A stretch of DNA of 64,000 nucleotides from Ooceraea biroi (Eukaryota; Arthropoda; Insecta; Hymenoptera; Formicidae). This document shows, in pieces, positions 47,435-60,744 of the stretch (its first letter is position 1; the number at the start of each line of letters is the position of its first letter). Both the position numbers and the translations under genes were made by a program. The stretch lies in assembly GCF_003672135.1 (NCBI RefSeq), contig NC_039507.1, positions 10,478,290 to 10,542,289 of the forward strand. Direction: 5' to 3'. Under the pieces are notes generated by a model. It had not been told where the DNA came from. It saw only the letters and a program-made list of their open reading frames with translations, and made no database searches.

Positions 47435-49788
47435 CTCGCATGTGTTAAATAATACCTGATAAAATATCGTTTTTGATAACAGCGGAGTCTCTGACGTAGG
47501 AAGAAAGTCAGACAATTATGTAATTAATGAATCAGGAATAAAGTAAGATAAAATAGTGCTTTTATAATAGACGTTCGTAATTTTAAATACGGTCGCGCGA
47601 TGAAGATTATTTTCGCCGTTTCCGACCGACTTTAACTCGTTCAACGCTCTAAGGATTTTCAAGTTAAATTTCGTAACTTAAATCCGTATGATTAGCGTAA
47701 TTTTAACCGTAGCATTTATAATAATTTAGATCTTTTCTGATGTTGGATCAAAGGTGTCCGTAAGACGCCTATATATAATCTCATCCGGTAGTAAATTTAT
47801 ATATTACAATGAGTCGGAAATAAAAATAACTTTGTCTACAAAGTATTACTTTTATAAATATTTTTACCAGTATTAATTTACTGCTTTGAATAGATTACAT
47901 TTCAACATATATAGAAAAAGTTGTAAATTTTTCAATTTGCGTAAAATATTGTGAAAGCGTTGCTTGTCTAGTTGTCTTACGTATCACCGACCGAAGAGAC
48001 TGATGGTAGCAACTGTATTATTATCGCAGTACGCATCGGAAATATTTAATCGACGAGCGGATGCATACATGTACGCACCACGCGCACATACGTGTGACCA
48101 CTCGGTGTCGTCAGTCAGAATGATAAAACTGAAATTGATCCGTGTATTTGTAAACCCGCGCCTTACTAAAGTGCGAATTACTGGAGTGGTCCTCGTAGCT
48201 CTCTGATTTTTACGACGTTTCTTTCTTCTTTTTCTTTCACTTTGGCATCTGATGTATCGATCCACATGCGTAATGCAAGATTGCGCGAAACAAAGGATAA
48301 GGCACACTTCTCTCAGTATCGTATTGTTCGCCTTTGCTAATGATATCCGTGAACATTACCGAGTCACGCTCTGAAAAAATGTAATTTTACATAAAACCAC
48401 GTTTGCGCGTTTCAGAGGGTCGTCAGTATTCATTGTGATAATGCAGAATCAAGAAAATTGAGAATCTGGAAATCTTAATCTAATGTCGTCGTAATTTTTC
48501 TAGAGACATCTGCTCAGATCTGTACGACAATTAATTGCAAAATTATTAAAAATACATATTGATTTCGTGAATTTTTCGTATAATGTTTTGTGCCTTGTTG
48601 GAGTTTCTTGTTAGTGTTAAGCATCGTCAGCGCTATTCCCAAAGTTAAATTTTATTATTATGTATACATCTAATCAATATTTAAATACTTGATTTCTTAC
48701 GTATGCATTACGTTGATGCAAAAAGTTGAGGTTTTCAAATTAATTTTTATTAATTAATATAGTATAATCACATTTAAATATTAAACACTATTAAAAAACT
48801 CCGAAAGTGTTTAGAATTTATAAAATCGTAAAGCGACAGATCATTTGCACCAATTTAATAAAAGAAAATATTCATAGATACTTTACGTAACGCATTGTAG
48901 TTGAAAAACTCAGGTCCCGTTTTCGAAAATTGTTATTTAAATTTATTAAGAATTTATTTACAATTGGTTCGATGGCATTTTTTTCTCGTACAATCTTGAC
49001 TTGCGTCGCTTTATTCTATCTTTTATTTGAGAGGTAAGGAAGTAGAGAGAAGCAAAATCGAATTCTATTTATCATGTCTGTGACGCAGTTTGTGAAATCT
49101 CTACTTTATCCAGGAACTCTCAATTCCGATATTTCGCAGAAAACGATATTCCTGCTTCCGATGTGCTGATCAAAGCGCGAGTTGATCAGAACGTAGAGTA
49201 GAGAAATAGCATTTTACTCTCTGAATTTATCACGTTTTACTAGTCCAATCCTTAAATATAACTGAAAAATGAGAGCAAGAGGAAGCTTCTGAAAAATACG
49301 GTAACATGTATTAATATACAATTTCTGTCTCAGCTATGTGCTAGATGAAAATAGCTATAAGTAAATCCACTTAAACGTAAACAAAAACAGCAAAAGATGA
49401 TTGAATAGAAAAATTCATAACAGATTTTTTTGACAAACAGAAGTAAGTGGAAAAATTAGAGATAACGCTTTGCGCTTAGTGCTTCGAAAATTATAAATAA
49501 CAGAACTGCGCATAAATACACATCACTCGAGGTGTTCGCCGATGTAACTTATGTGCCACACATGACACATCCACTATTCTTTTCTGTTCCACGTGGAAAA
49601 GATCTTCTAGCACCTGTAGTTGACGACACTTTGCAAAGCTACGTTCGTGCCACGGTATCCTTCATTTAATTCAACTATAGTTCCTAAACGTTCTTTTACT
49701 ATTCATGTTTAATCCGATTCGACTTTTGTGTGACTCATCTTCTTTCCGCTTCTTAACGGACGCCGGGCATCTATTATATTCACTGTTT

Positions 49789-49816
49789 ATATGTGTGTGC
49801 GAGCGCACACACATAT
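49789..49816. repeat. Perfect hairpin, 13-bp stem
   Basis: ATATGTGTGTGCG (49789-49801) and its exact reverse complement (49804-49816) are separated by two bases. The arms are alternating purine-pyrimidine, so cruciform or Z-DNA formation is possible. Confidence 0.65.
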
Positions 49817-50301
49817 TGCTTAAAACGAGACATTGTACACCGGCGCTGCGATAAATCACCAGAAACGTCAACGCAGGTAGAAAACGCCGCCGATTGTGAC
49901 TTGGCATAGATTATGGCTTATGTAAGTTCTTCCAGGATCATGCCAATGTTGCTGAGTTCCGTCCCTGAGCGATCGTTTTCGGCCACTGCATGTTCCCTGC
50001 ACGGGAAGACATTTCACAATCCAGATATCTACAAAAATCATTTTCTCGCGACGAAATATACTTTTAATTGCGAGCTAAAACTCTAATCTTCTAGTCTAGA
50101 CGGGTTATTTTAGTGTCGTGACTTTATCATGAGACTTATCGCGGATTGTTTTAGCTTGGACACTAATCTGCACTTCTCTCATATACTTCTCCCGTCGTAT
50201 TGTTAATTACATGCTGGCCCGATTCGTTAGAGGAGAGCTAATTTATATCGACATCAAGTGACGAAAGTTCTTCTTGTGTCCCAGATGGATTCTGCAATCG
50301 C

Positions 50302-50303
50302 TA
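50302..50303 (+). repeat. Left TA target duplication of the MITE
   Basis: The TA directly before CACAGAAAAAA is repeated after the right end (50588-50589), as for TA-specific elements. Confidence 0.6.
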
Positions 50304-50587
50304 CACAGAAAAAAAGTGAGTGTCACATCAAAACTTATATACTTGTATATACGCAACAATTTATAATCTTCGTAAAAGAATTTAATAATCTTGAATTTCA
50401 ACTAAAATGAAATAATGAAATTATATCACGTTAAACGAAGAAAACAATTTTTAAATAAAGCAATTTTGTATAGTTCAATCAAGAAAAATATATTTTTAAG
50501 ATTATTAAATTCTTTTACGAAGATTATAAATTGTTGCGTATATACACAAGTATATAAGTTTTGATGTGACACTTACTTTTTTCTGTG
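50304..50587. mobile_element. 284-bp MITE with about 90-bp inverted repeats, TA target
   Basis: The ends read CACAGAAAAAA inward on both sides. The arms 50304-50392 and 50498-50587 match over about 90 bp, including CACATCAAAACTTATATACT and AATTTATAATCTTCGTAAAA, with a few substitutions and small indels. The roughly 105-bp centre is AT-rich and has no coding capacity. TA flanks and the CACAG terminus suit a Tc1/mariner-type non-autonomous element mobilised by a transposase encoded elsewhere. The high arm identity argues for recent activity. Confidence 0.85.
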
Positions 50588-50589
50588 TA

Positions 50590-53500
50590 GATGATACATT
50601 TTATCAATATTTGTGATTTATCGTCAAATAAGAATATGAATAAATTATGAGATAAAGTGCTGTTAAATTTACAGTTCATAATACCTACCACGTTGACCGT
50701 AACATCTGTATTATAAACAGAGATAGGAATGATCTGCATATCTCCGCAACGTCGAAATCGGAGAAAATTGCACCAGCGATCCCGATGAGTTTTCAATTAC
50801 CGGCTAAAAGACCATTTAATTTATATGAACGATGACGCGCCGTCCACGGCATCGAAATCCGAACCCGTCGAAATATCAGCAGTTTCGATGAGCGTCAGTC
50901 GTTGGTTAGGAGATCGTTAAATTTAAATGGGTAATAAATGTTGCGGCGACGCGGCCGATCCTCATATATACATATATACACATTTCTCTCTTTCTGTCTC
51001 TCTCGTTGAGATAGTGCTCTTGGTAGCCGAACCGCCACCAGAAATAGTCGTTATTTTGTCTCCCGATCGGAGATCCGTTTCGTGCCATCTGCGCTCTCGC
51101 GGAGATTCGCAGCGCAACTTCTCTCTGCGTCGTCTTTCTATTTCCAACTCTTTCGTCCCTCTCACGTGTCTTGCGTCTTTCCCGCAAAATAAAACCTGAG
51201 TGCAGACACGAAGGGTGAAGCGAGACGAGAGACTAAACCTCGTTAGGAGACCACGAACCGAGAGAGCGAAGTGGCTCGCGCAGTTTTCGCCGCTTTCTTT
51301 CATTTCATCGAGATGAGACCAACTGATGGATACCGCGATGGATGAATTCCATCAGCGAGCGAATCTTTCCCGCTTCTCATCTTTTATCGATACTTCCGGC
51401 AAGTATTGAATGCATTATCGTACGAATGGAAAATACCCGAGACTTCCGGTGACGAAGTAAATTATTCTGCAAAAGACAAGTCCTCGATGACGTCGTACCA
51501 TTAGATTAGCCAGTAGAAACAAGCGATTATACGCATAACAAACTTTCATTATGGATTTTGCAAAAATACAACCTGTTATTCGCAAATTAGCACTTTCCCA
51601 TAGATGACGCCGCCAGTTGTTAGATACTTATTTATCACGTGTCACGGACTTATCTGATCAAGGATTCCTGGAGAAGCATCTTGATTAGTGCCGCTACACA
51701 CTAAGAGAGAAATCAACGATTGAAAACGAAACAGAGAGAGACACAGAGGGACTCAAACGATTCTCTTTCGTATTACATTAACAAAATTGAAATCTTGTAG
51801 TTTTACAATGTTGGCTATTTTCGAACTACCTTTGTCTTCTTTGAGAAACTAAAGTTACGAGCACAAAGTACAAGTGAAATACAAACGATTTTCGAAATTT
51901 TTGCTTTCTGTAGAGTCAAGTATCAGACTCAGGTCGATCTGGAGTAAAAAAGAAAGAAAGAGAATTATCGCATAAAAACGTTTTCACAAGATCGCATCAT
52001 GATCGCGGCTATTTGCGATCGGGCAGAGGTTTTACCGAGGGCGTGTTTGGAAAATACATGAAATTGAGAATTATTACGACCGTTGTCGTGAAATATCATT
52101 GCCGCAGCAATAAGAAGAAATTCATCCGCAATACACAGTAGCAACTAACACAGCGAACAGCCTCGAGTGCGCGAATCTTTTCTCTCTCTCTCTCTCTTTC
52201 TCTTTTATTTTCTCTCGCGTGAGCGCGGTAGCTTGCACCTGATTGCATAAACGTCGTAACCGGCGAATGTGTATCCGCGTGTTGCACGTTGCTCGGCACT
52301 GTCGCGCAACGTTCTGAAATGCACTGACCTTCTATTGTTCCCCGGACAAATCGCTGCTTGCGACGCTTCCACGACGGTGTGCACCTTCGTGCACCGATTC
52401 ACCGGCGAACGGGCAGGAAAGAGCTCGTCTCGCAATGTCGTGGCGAATCTCGTGTAACGAGTGAGAGAGAAAGAGAGGACGAGGGAAAGACCGAGAGAGA
52501 AAGTCGCGATTACATCGCGCGGTGCATCTTGACCTTTTTCCCCGGCCCTAGCAAATGTCATTAAACCGGAGATCGTGACGCTCCACGCTCGAAATGGGCC
52601 TTGGGGCGGACAGTACTCTTTAAATCGAACGAGATTGAAAGCGCAGACGTTGCTTTCACACGGAAGAAAATGCGTGGAAAAGCGGACGAGTAAAAATTCG
52701 CAATGGAAGACGACTGTAAGGATCTGACACCTTACGTCGACTCTCACGTTGGCTTGTAAACTCTTGCAATTTCGCAGCAATTTAATACACTAGGAAATTA
52801 CTTTCAAACTTGAAAGTCCATCGAGATATTTTTAATTAACAGCTCTACTTTTGAGCAATTTTCGAAACGTTTTTCAAGCACTTTGTCGGAGCTGCACGTT
52901 AGGATTTTCACATACTTCACACTTATGCCAACGCAATATATGTGAAAATGGATGTGCGAAATTTACATGAAGCCACATGCACGTCGATGGTGTAACCATA
53001 CCTGACAATGAGGGAAAGGGGCGACCAATTATAGGCTAAGACACTTGCGAATTGCAGTTGGCGTCGTCGCGGTTAAGCGCATTATGCGCCTGCAACGGCT
53101 CGCATATAATGCGTTCTTCTCTCTACTTTCTCCATTCCTGCCTCTACTCTCGAGCCGAAGAAAAAAGACGAAGCTGAACCTGCTGTCGCATGGCGTTTGT
53201 TCTGCGGCATGTTCGTCTCGTTTCCAGAGAGATTCTATTAGTCGTACGCACGAGTTTTAATTTAGTTCTTTTTCTTGCTTTATGTTCATAACATAGAGAA
53301 CATTTTAGTGCCATGTTGTGTTGTGTGCGAAAACTTTAATGTCAATATTTTAAAATTGCAAAAGGACGAAAACCTGAATCTTTTCAATCTTAAATCACAC
53401 ACACTCTTTAGAGAAACGAAAAGAGAGAAAATTCATGCATATATTTAAAAGCACATTTTCTCGAGTTCGCGTTGTTTTCTGATCAACGAACGAAAATCAG

Positions 53501-56500
53501 AAATACAGCCGAGAATATTCGAGAAATATCCTGCATCCTTCATCGTCGTGTACATGTGTCGCGTGTCCTCATCGTTTCCCTCCGTATCGCTCTGAGAATG
53601 CTTTCGCAGTCACTCAAATTGTGCGTCGCGCACGATTCGCGAGCGCAATCGCATCGTTGTCTCGCGCCGATCTGTCACGTAAAGGGTGCGTATCTTTCGC
53701 GACTTTTGCGAAAGCCGGACTCGCACGAATGCGTATCTTGTTCGTCGTTGCGTGAAGCAATGCGACACAAACGTACGACGTTAATCGGCGCCAACGTACC
53801 TGAAGCAGGTAGCGAAGCGCTACCTGCCGTTTTCTTGTCTATTTGTTTTCTGGAAATCAGTCAATGTCCCCAAGCCTTTTGTCCCCGACCAAGTCCTCCA
53901 CGTTTATTCACGTTTACGAGACGTGCCTCCTTTTCGGCCGGAACTACATTTTATGGTCATCTAAATCCTATGAAGGCATGTCACAATTAGATCGTTACGA
54001 CAGTGACGACACTTTCGATTTAACTGTTTTTCGAGTTAGCGTACGAATCATTTCATGTCCAAATCGCGAGAACATCAAGTGTTGTTTTTGACAGATAGCA
54101 AATTCAAATCCAGACAAAAGCATTTCGAGAAAGCCAATAATTTACTGGCGCGATGTTTGTTATTTATCGATAAAACTGGTGTATAACTGCGGAAAGCCAG
54201 ATAACGTCAATTTTACTCTCTTTTTTCAGAAACAATTTTTAGTAACAGATTTGATATCGTTTAATGTCAAATACATTTCAATGTTCTTCGACAAACGACG
54301 TTTAGTTTGATGTTTTCGATTCATTTTATAACAGTTTGCTGTTACGTACATGCACGACACGTGCAACCCACCATTTCTTTCTGTGAAAAAAAATGAAACG
54401 GGAGCCAAAAATATCCCAAATTCATTAGCGATGTCAAGTCTAAAGTAAAATGTTGCAACGAAAAAACTATAGTCGCCATAACTGAAACCTTATATGATAT
54501 TTCAACCGAAATCATGAATCCCTGATTCTATGTGTGTTATTTTTGTGAATAATAAAAGAAGCTCTCCGTGTAAAATTTAACTTCAAATTGCTCGGCGATC
54601 TCGTCACGGCGATCGTTGGATTTTATCGGACACCCGATATAGCCGGCGCTACGAAATACGCATACGCGGCGCGACAAAGTGACGATTGAAGATGCTGAGT
54701 ACCACAGTTGGTCCAGCGAGATCTCGCTACGGGAGGAGGAAGAGAGAAGAAGAGAGAAAGAGAGAAAGAGCAGGTAGAAAAGTGCTGAGTGCCCGCGGTG
54801 ATGGAAGAGAGACAAGGGGCCGGCGAGGGGGGAACGAACGGTCGGACGGGAAGAGGACGGGGTTGAAGAAAGAGTAGCTGAAAAGGCACCAGTGCTGAGA
54901 GAGCGAGCGAAAAGGCACACGGAGAAAGAGAGAGAACCGAGCCAGCCGGGGCTTTATAGCCGAGGCGAACCGGTTTTCCGTATCTCCGATGACTCATCCC
55001 TCGCGACGATGCAGCGTCAAGTGCATTTCCTGGCTTGGCGCATCCCGACCTAAACCGTCCCTCTACCCCGAACAAACGTCCGTCACTCCTCGATGTGCGT
55101 CTGCCCCCTTTGCTCCCCGTTGTCTTCGTCCCGTCTCACTCTATCTCTCTCTCTCTCTTTCTCTCTTTCTCTTTCTCGGCCTTTCCACTTATTTTCTCCG
55201 CTCTCCTCTCTGGAACCGAGACCGAGGACGAGCGCGTCTCTCAGTGGTGCTCATGACGCGGCAGACAGATATATAACACGATGTTCCTTTCGTCATCGTG
55301 CAATGTTACGAGAAAGAGTGCGAGTGGAAAATGTCGAAAAGAGCGGATACTACACGAGGGAGGAAATCTTTTCACGTGACGGATCGTGATGTTTCTCGCG
55401 CTTTTGGATGCAAAGTGCATAACAGGGCGCAACGTTATCATTTTATCGTCACTACCTTGTATCTCGCCAGTGAAGAGTCTTGTTCATGAATGAGTGGAAG
55501 AAAGAGAGAGAACGAGAGAGTCGCTGTTCTCCTTAGAGTTCCTCACTTTTTCTTTCGTTTTTTTCCTCTTTTTTTTAACGGTAAATATATATCTCGCTGT
55601 ACACAGCGGCAATAACGTCGAGTTACGCGGAGAATTCGCGCGCGAGGCGGCCTTTTACAACGGAAACGGTAATTTATGCCGCGCTAACGTTCTCGCAAAG
55701 TTCAAAGTGCAGGCTCCGCGCGGTAGCGTATAGTACGGCGTGTAGTGCGCGGCGCGGAAAAAGCAGGCATTAGCCGGCTACCGGCGAACGGTACTTTGAC
55801 TCGCGGTACATCGCGGTGCATTAATTAACGCTCGGCATATTGGACTTAACCTGGTTAGCTGACACCGAGTGTAATTAAAGCGCAATAGTCACACAGCGCG
55901 ACGAGCAATACGACCGCGAAAGTATCGTTTGCCAAGCGGGCGTTTTCCTCCCGTTTGCGATATATGCGGTTGTCGTTTGTGCAGAGAACCGAATTCGCAA
56001 ACAGGACTGAAGAACTTCTCGCGGACCAAATGATACAAACAGGTAACATGAAAAAAGATCATTCAAGAGGAATCGAACGAGTTTTGTGAAATAAAAATTC
56101 CAGTGATTCAGGACATTAGACGTTAAACCGATCAATGTTTTATCGGCGATACTCAAATGGACGTGTGGGAATACTAAACGTGTGTGTAGGTAGATAATAC
56201 GAGCGTTGTTGGAGTGAACGCGAATATATTCCTCGGCAGCTCGTCGACTCTAAATAAAAAGCGAACCGTCGTGGATCATTTGCTGCAGGATGAAGGAGCT
56301 GCCTCAGGAGGAGGAAGCTTCCTCCGCGCGAGAGAGGCTAGGTGAAACACTCTGGCAGTTTGATTTATGGCCGACGTACCGAGTTATCGCTTTGCCAATA
56401 GTGGAAATCGAGGAGAAGGAGCGCGCTGCGAAGTCGAGGGCGGAAGAAAAAGGGTGTAGTCGGAGATGAATCGATGAGTGCGCGCACCAGCGTTCCTTAC

Positions 56501-59500
56501 TTCCCGCTTCTTTCGCGATTGCTGTTCGATCATTATCCCTCTGGTCTTTTCATTATCTCGGATACAGAAAAATAAAAACATGAATATTTATCGTATCTCT
56601 TTAATCTTGCCGAATCAATTAAAGAGAGGGCAGATGGAGCTCTCGGAAAAATCTTTTAAATCCTTCGAAACTTTAAGTCTCTACAATAATTAATGAAAAG
56701 AAGTTTTTTGATGAGCTTTAGTAGCTATGTTACCTAGCTATGGTACCTAGTACTTATATATAGATTATTTTTATTATTCTAAATAAATTTTCTTATTATA
56801 TATAAGCCACTTTATCACCATGTTTAACGTTTTTCTATTAACACGTCACATGTGATAAATTTCGAGGTCATAATGCCTTTTCTTAAGAAGGCCCTTCAAA
56901 CGTTAACTAAAACGTGGCTTCCATAGGGGAACGAAATGGAGCAACAGTGGCGAATGAGGGGACGAGAGGGAGCTGCGAATGATAGTAATTTGTTCCACTT
57001 TTTTTCCTCCCCCCGGCGAAACAATCCAGTCAGGGACCGCGATAAGAGCCAATAGCTCGGAGGGGAACGGAAAACGTATTTGCCATTCCAGAAACCACCC
57101 TATGTATTCATCTCCGACCCTTCACGTGGGAACACACGTACGGGCTCGCGAGATTGAAGTCGGAATAAAATACGATGGCGGCAAATAGACTCCGAGACGT
57201 GCACTTTTTTACTCGCTGACTTTATGGGTGTGTTTGCTCAAATACGTATGTGGATGTCAGTCGCTAATGAAAGAACGAAATAATCACACATGATCATGTT
57301 CTAATTTCGTGCATTTGCGAAACTCAATTTTCCTCCTGATGCAAACGTAATTTCGTTCAGCATATCCCGTCAATAGAATAAGCCAAGTGTAACGAATTTA
57401 TTCGTTTATCTCGTAACGAAATTGTCATTCGATCTTACTATAGAAACCGGAGATTGCTTCGTAAATTCTTTTAATACCCCGTATTCTCCGATCAATAAAA
57501 GTGCAGTCTCGCAAGGGAGACTTTCTAGTTCGGGGAAGGGTACCGAGCAACAAGTGTGATTCCAAGAGGATGCTTCAGGATCGTCACCCGGTAGTACTCA
57601 TTGTGGACTTATCGATTCACTGCTTCGCAGCTATTATCGCATTCGGATGAAAGCAAAACGCCACACAACACAATGGAGTTCGTTCGACGGCGATTCCATT
57701 GATCTTTCATCGCAGATAAAAATGATTAAATCCTAGAAAAAAAGCCTTTGTTTTTCTTTTAGATCCTTCATGCTCATCGCTTTCAACGCATATCAATAAT
57801 TGAAATTCTCATTGATCGTGCTTCGATCGCCGATTGTCCCGCTGTCATCCCCCGCTCGTGGAATTTTCTGACAGTGCGAGTGAGAAAAATGTTGGAGCGC
57901 GCGCGAATAAATGCGGATGTCGTCGTTTGTGAAGATAATTGTGCGCGATAAATAATGTACATATACGACATTATATCCGTAAATCGGCGCGACCCCGTGC
58001 TCACCACGCGGTTGTTCGCAATAAACTCATGATCTCCGCAATAAGGGGTGTCGACCGTCCTCGACGGAAGAGAGCGAAAAGCACTGTCGAGGGTGAGCGG
58101 GCGTAATCTATTCTGCCAGCCTTATATACGTTCGCGACGATCGAAACCCTCCCGTCTCTCTTCATTTCGCGAAAATCGCCGATTACGCGCGCCAAATTTC
58201 CTCCGAAGATACTCTGTGCTACTCTTGCGAAAAGCCTGATAAATGACGCACATGAGTTAATTGTTTCGGGACATGATAATAATTCTCATACTTTCAATTG
58301 TCGCTTGATTATTGTTACAAATGACAAATGAGATATTTTAGTAAAAGAGATATTTTTAATATGGTCCGATTTCTTTTAAAGTACATAACATGTTCTCTTT
58401 ATATCTTTGTTATAATTTTGCGTTGGCATTTTCGCTTTGTTAAATTTCGTGCTGCAGTCAGGGGAGCATATTTTCACCGGAGCGACTTTATTGCCGCCGC
58501 AAATAAATGCCACGGAACGTATTATCGATCGCCGAGCTCTCACCTCGTCGTGAACCTGGAAATCCTGCCTCTCGCGGAATTAATTAAGGTGTGAAAAATT
58601 TTGTAGCCTCCCTCCGGGAGCGCCTCCGTCTCGCCACCCGCGCTCTCTCCTTCTCCCTTTTCATCTCCCTCGTCGTCGAAGGAATTTTCAAATATTTCCG
58701 GGCAGACGCCCGATAAATTCTCGGCGTTGGAAAATATTTCCGATAGCCGACCGACAAATCCGCCCACCTTGGCCGACCTTTTGCGCGAGAAGAGGCTGCG
58801 AAGCAGTCCTGAGAGACATGCACATGCATGCATATACACCCGCATGTTCGTACGTCAGTATAAATTTAAATTTTACCATAGATAAGATAAGTCAGCCCTT
58901 GGAGTTTCCTCTCGTGCGAATTCATACGCGGAGGAAAAGAGCAGCCTTAAGTATGTACGTATGTACGCACTGCATACGCATCACTCGAGCAGCTCGTGCG
59001 AAGGATCAAGGATCTCCCTTCAACTTGATTTACAATTCTACCCTTAGCACGCGCGGCGGCGACGGCGGCGGTTTCCGTTTGCATCCTTTGAAGGATGCGT
59101 CTTTGTCCCTTTGACGCGAGTTTGAGCGGCGTCGAATTTTAAATAAATCTCGTGTCCGCTTTTAGAGCGTGTCCGAGTTCGAGTTTCCGAACTGCGCAAA
59201 AATATGTCACGATACTTTAAATATTTCTTCTGTACACGGAATGTGTTTCAAATCTACCGGAAATTATAATCAATGTCACCGATATGTCAAGTGTCAAGTA
59301 TCTAGATCGTTTCTCAGACGAGAACTTTTCTTCCGGGATTGCCATTTGTTTCTACTTAGGCTCTGAAAAACTAAAGATGTATAAATGCATTTAATGAAAA
59401 TATGCATATTAATTAATCGCGGCTTAAATATAATCGAGTGGAGGTGGTCACAGATGACGAGTGCACCCGACAATCTGTATTTAACCGATGCGTTTGTAAA

Positions 59501-60704
59501 TTTATTACCTTCATCGAGATTCGCGTCGACCGTAATATGATCCCACCACCCGATAATCCGGTTTAGATTTGACGGGAAAAACTGTCGGTAATTAATCGAT
59601 TGTTACGTGGAGATGCGGTTTGGTCGTAGAAGCTTTCATCGCTCTCTTTTCAAAGAATACACGCTCGTTAATCCCCATTCAAAGGTCGCGCTAAAACAAT
59701 ACCCTGTACCGGGCTCGGTGTGTTATTGTATTACGTGCGATATTACAAATAATATATGATAAATAGATTAAACATCTATCGCGTGCGCACCCGCCGCGCT
59801 CGTTACGCCGCGCATAAACTGGATACGTCGTATGCAAATTAATTTGTTCAATAGGGAGGTTTTAATATCGCCGCGTTCATCAAAATTCCCAATAACGAAC
59901 GATCATTATAACTGATTTTCTTCCACTTTGTGGCGGCGGGTTTGTCACGTTCTGTAATAACGTAAAACAAATTGGGTGGAGATAAAGCGCGATATTATTG
60001 CCCACGCAGCTCCACTCATACCGATGAATCATTTCCCGTAAAAGTATCGATTGCAATAATACGTTTCACGCGTCGCGCGTAATAATCACGCGTCGTCGTA
60101 CACGACACTCGACTAATAATCGAACGCTACTAATCATCGTCATTCCGATCATGATATATCTAAGCAACATCCCACGCGTTATCGGTCCGCTAAATCAATT
60201 GCGTACGCCACCGTGTGCACTCGGGACGATCGTAATGAAGTAGCGAATGAATCACTCCGCTCGCGATCGTTGAGATTTCTTCCGTCATAATCACAGCTTT
60301 CTCGATGCCCTCGTAATCGCACGTCGTTGCGTACGCATGCTATCGTGCGATATCGAACAAAATCAACGCTTCGTTAATCACTAAAGTACCTTACAATTAA
60401 TATTGTTTTGCGTGGACGTGATGTGTAACTGACTTAATGTTTATAATTCAAATTTAACAAAAGAAAATAGTACAAAGTAAATAATTTTGGAGGAATGAAA
60501 AGATCGATTGATATCAGTTGAGCACCGTTTACCTCGGGTTCGTTCGCCACGGCGCGTTGCGCGACAAAGTATATTACGCGGCTCCGCAAATTTTCGCCCC
60601 CGTTGAAACCGATTCGAGCGCGTGATTCACGGCTAGGCGGCGCGGCTTCACGCACGTGTTCCTGGCGCGCGTCTCTCTTCCCTTGGCGCTCGGCCAAGCT
60701 GCGG
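50590..60704. other. Non-coding stretch, intron- or intergenic-like
   Basis: About 10 kb with only short or low-complexity frames. GA/CT tracts near 52180-52205, 54727-54775 and 55143-55180 cause the Ser/Leu or Arg/Glu ORFs. No splice-flanked peptide with recognisable homology and no RNA gene was found. Confidence 0.4.
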
Positions 60705-60744
60705 GACGACGACAACGTCGTCGTCGTCGTCGTCGTTGTCGTTG
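60705..60744 (+). repeat. (GAC)n/(GTC)n trinucleotide repeat with self-complementary junction
   Basis: Three GAC units are followed by AACGTCGTCGTC and more GTC units, so the left and right halves can pair into a hairpin. Frames through it give poly-Ser/Asp/Val runs and are not taken as coding. Confidence 0.8.

Larger units (their letters stand above)
44842..50301. other. Non-coding stretch, intron-like
   Basis: No recognisable exon. AT-rich in 47.5-49.5 kb. Two exact hairpins (47410-47434 and 49789-49816) are the only structured elements noticed. GAG|GTAAGG near 49038 follows a partly pyrimidine-rich stretch but lacks a proper acceptor context. Confidence 0.35.
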
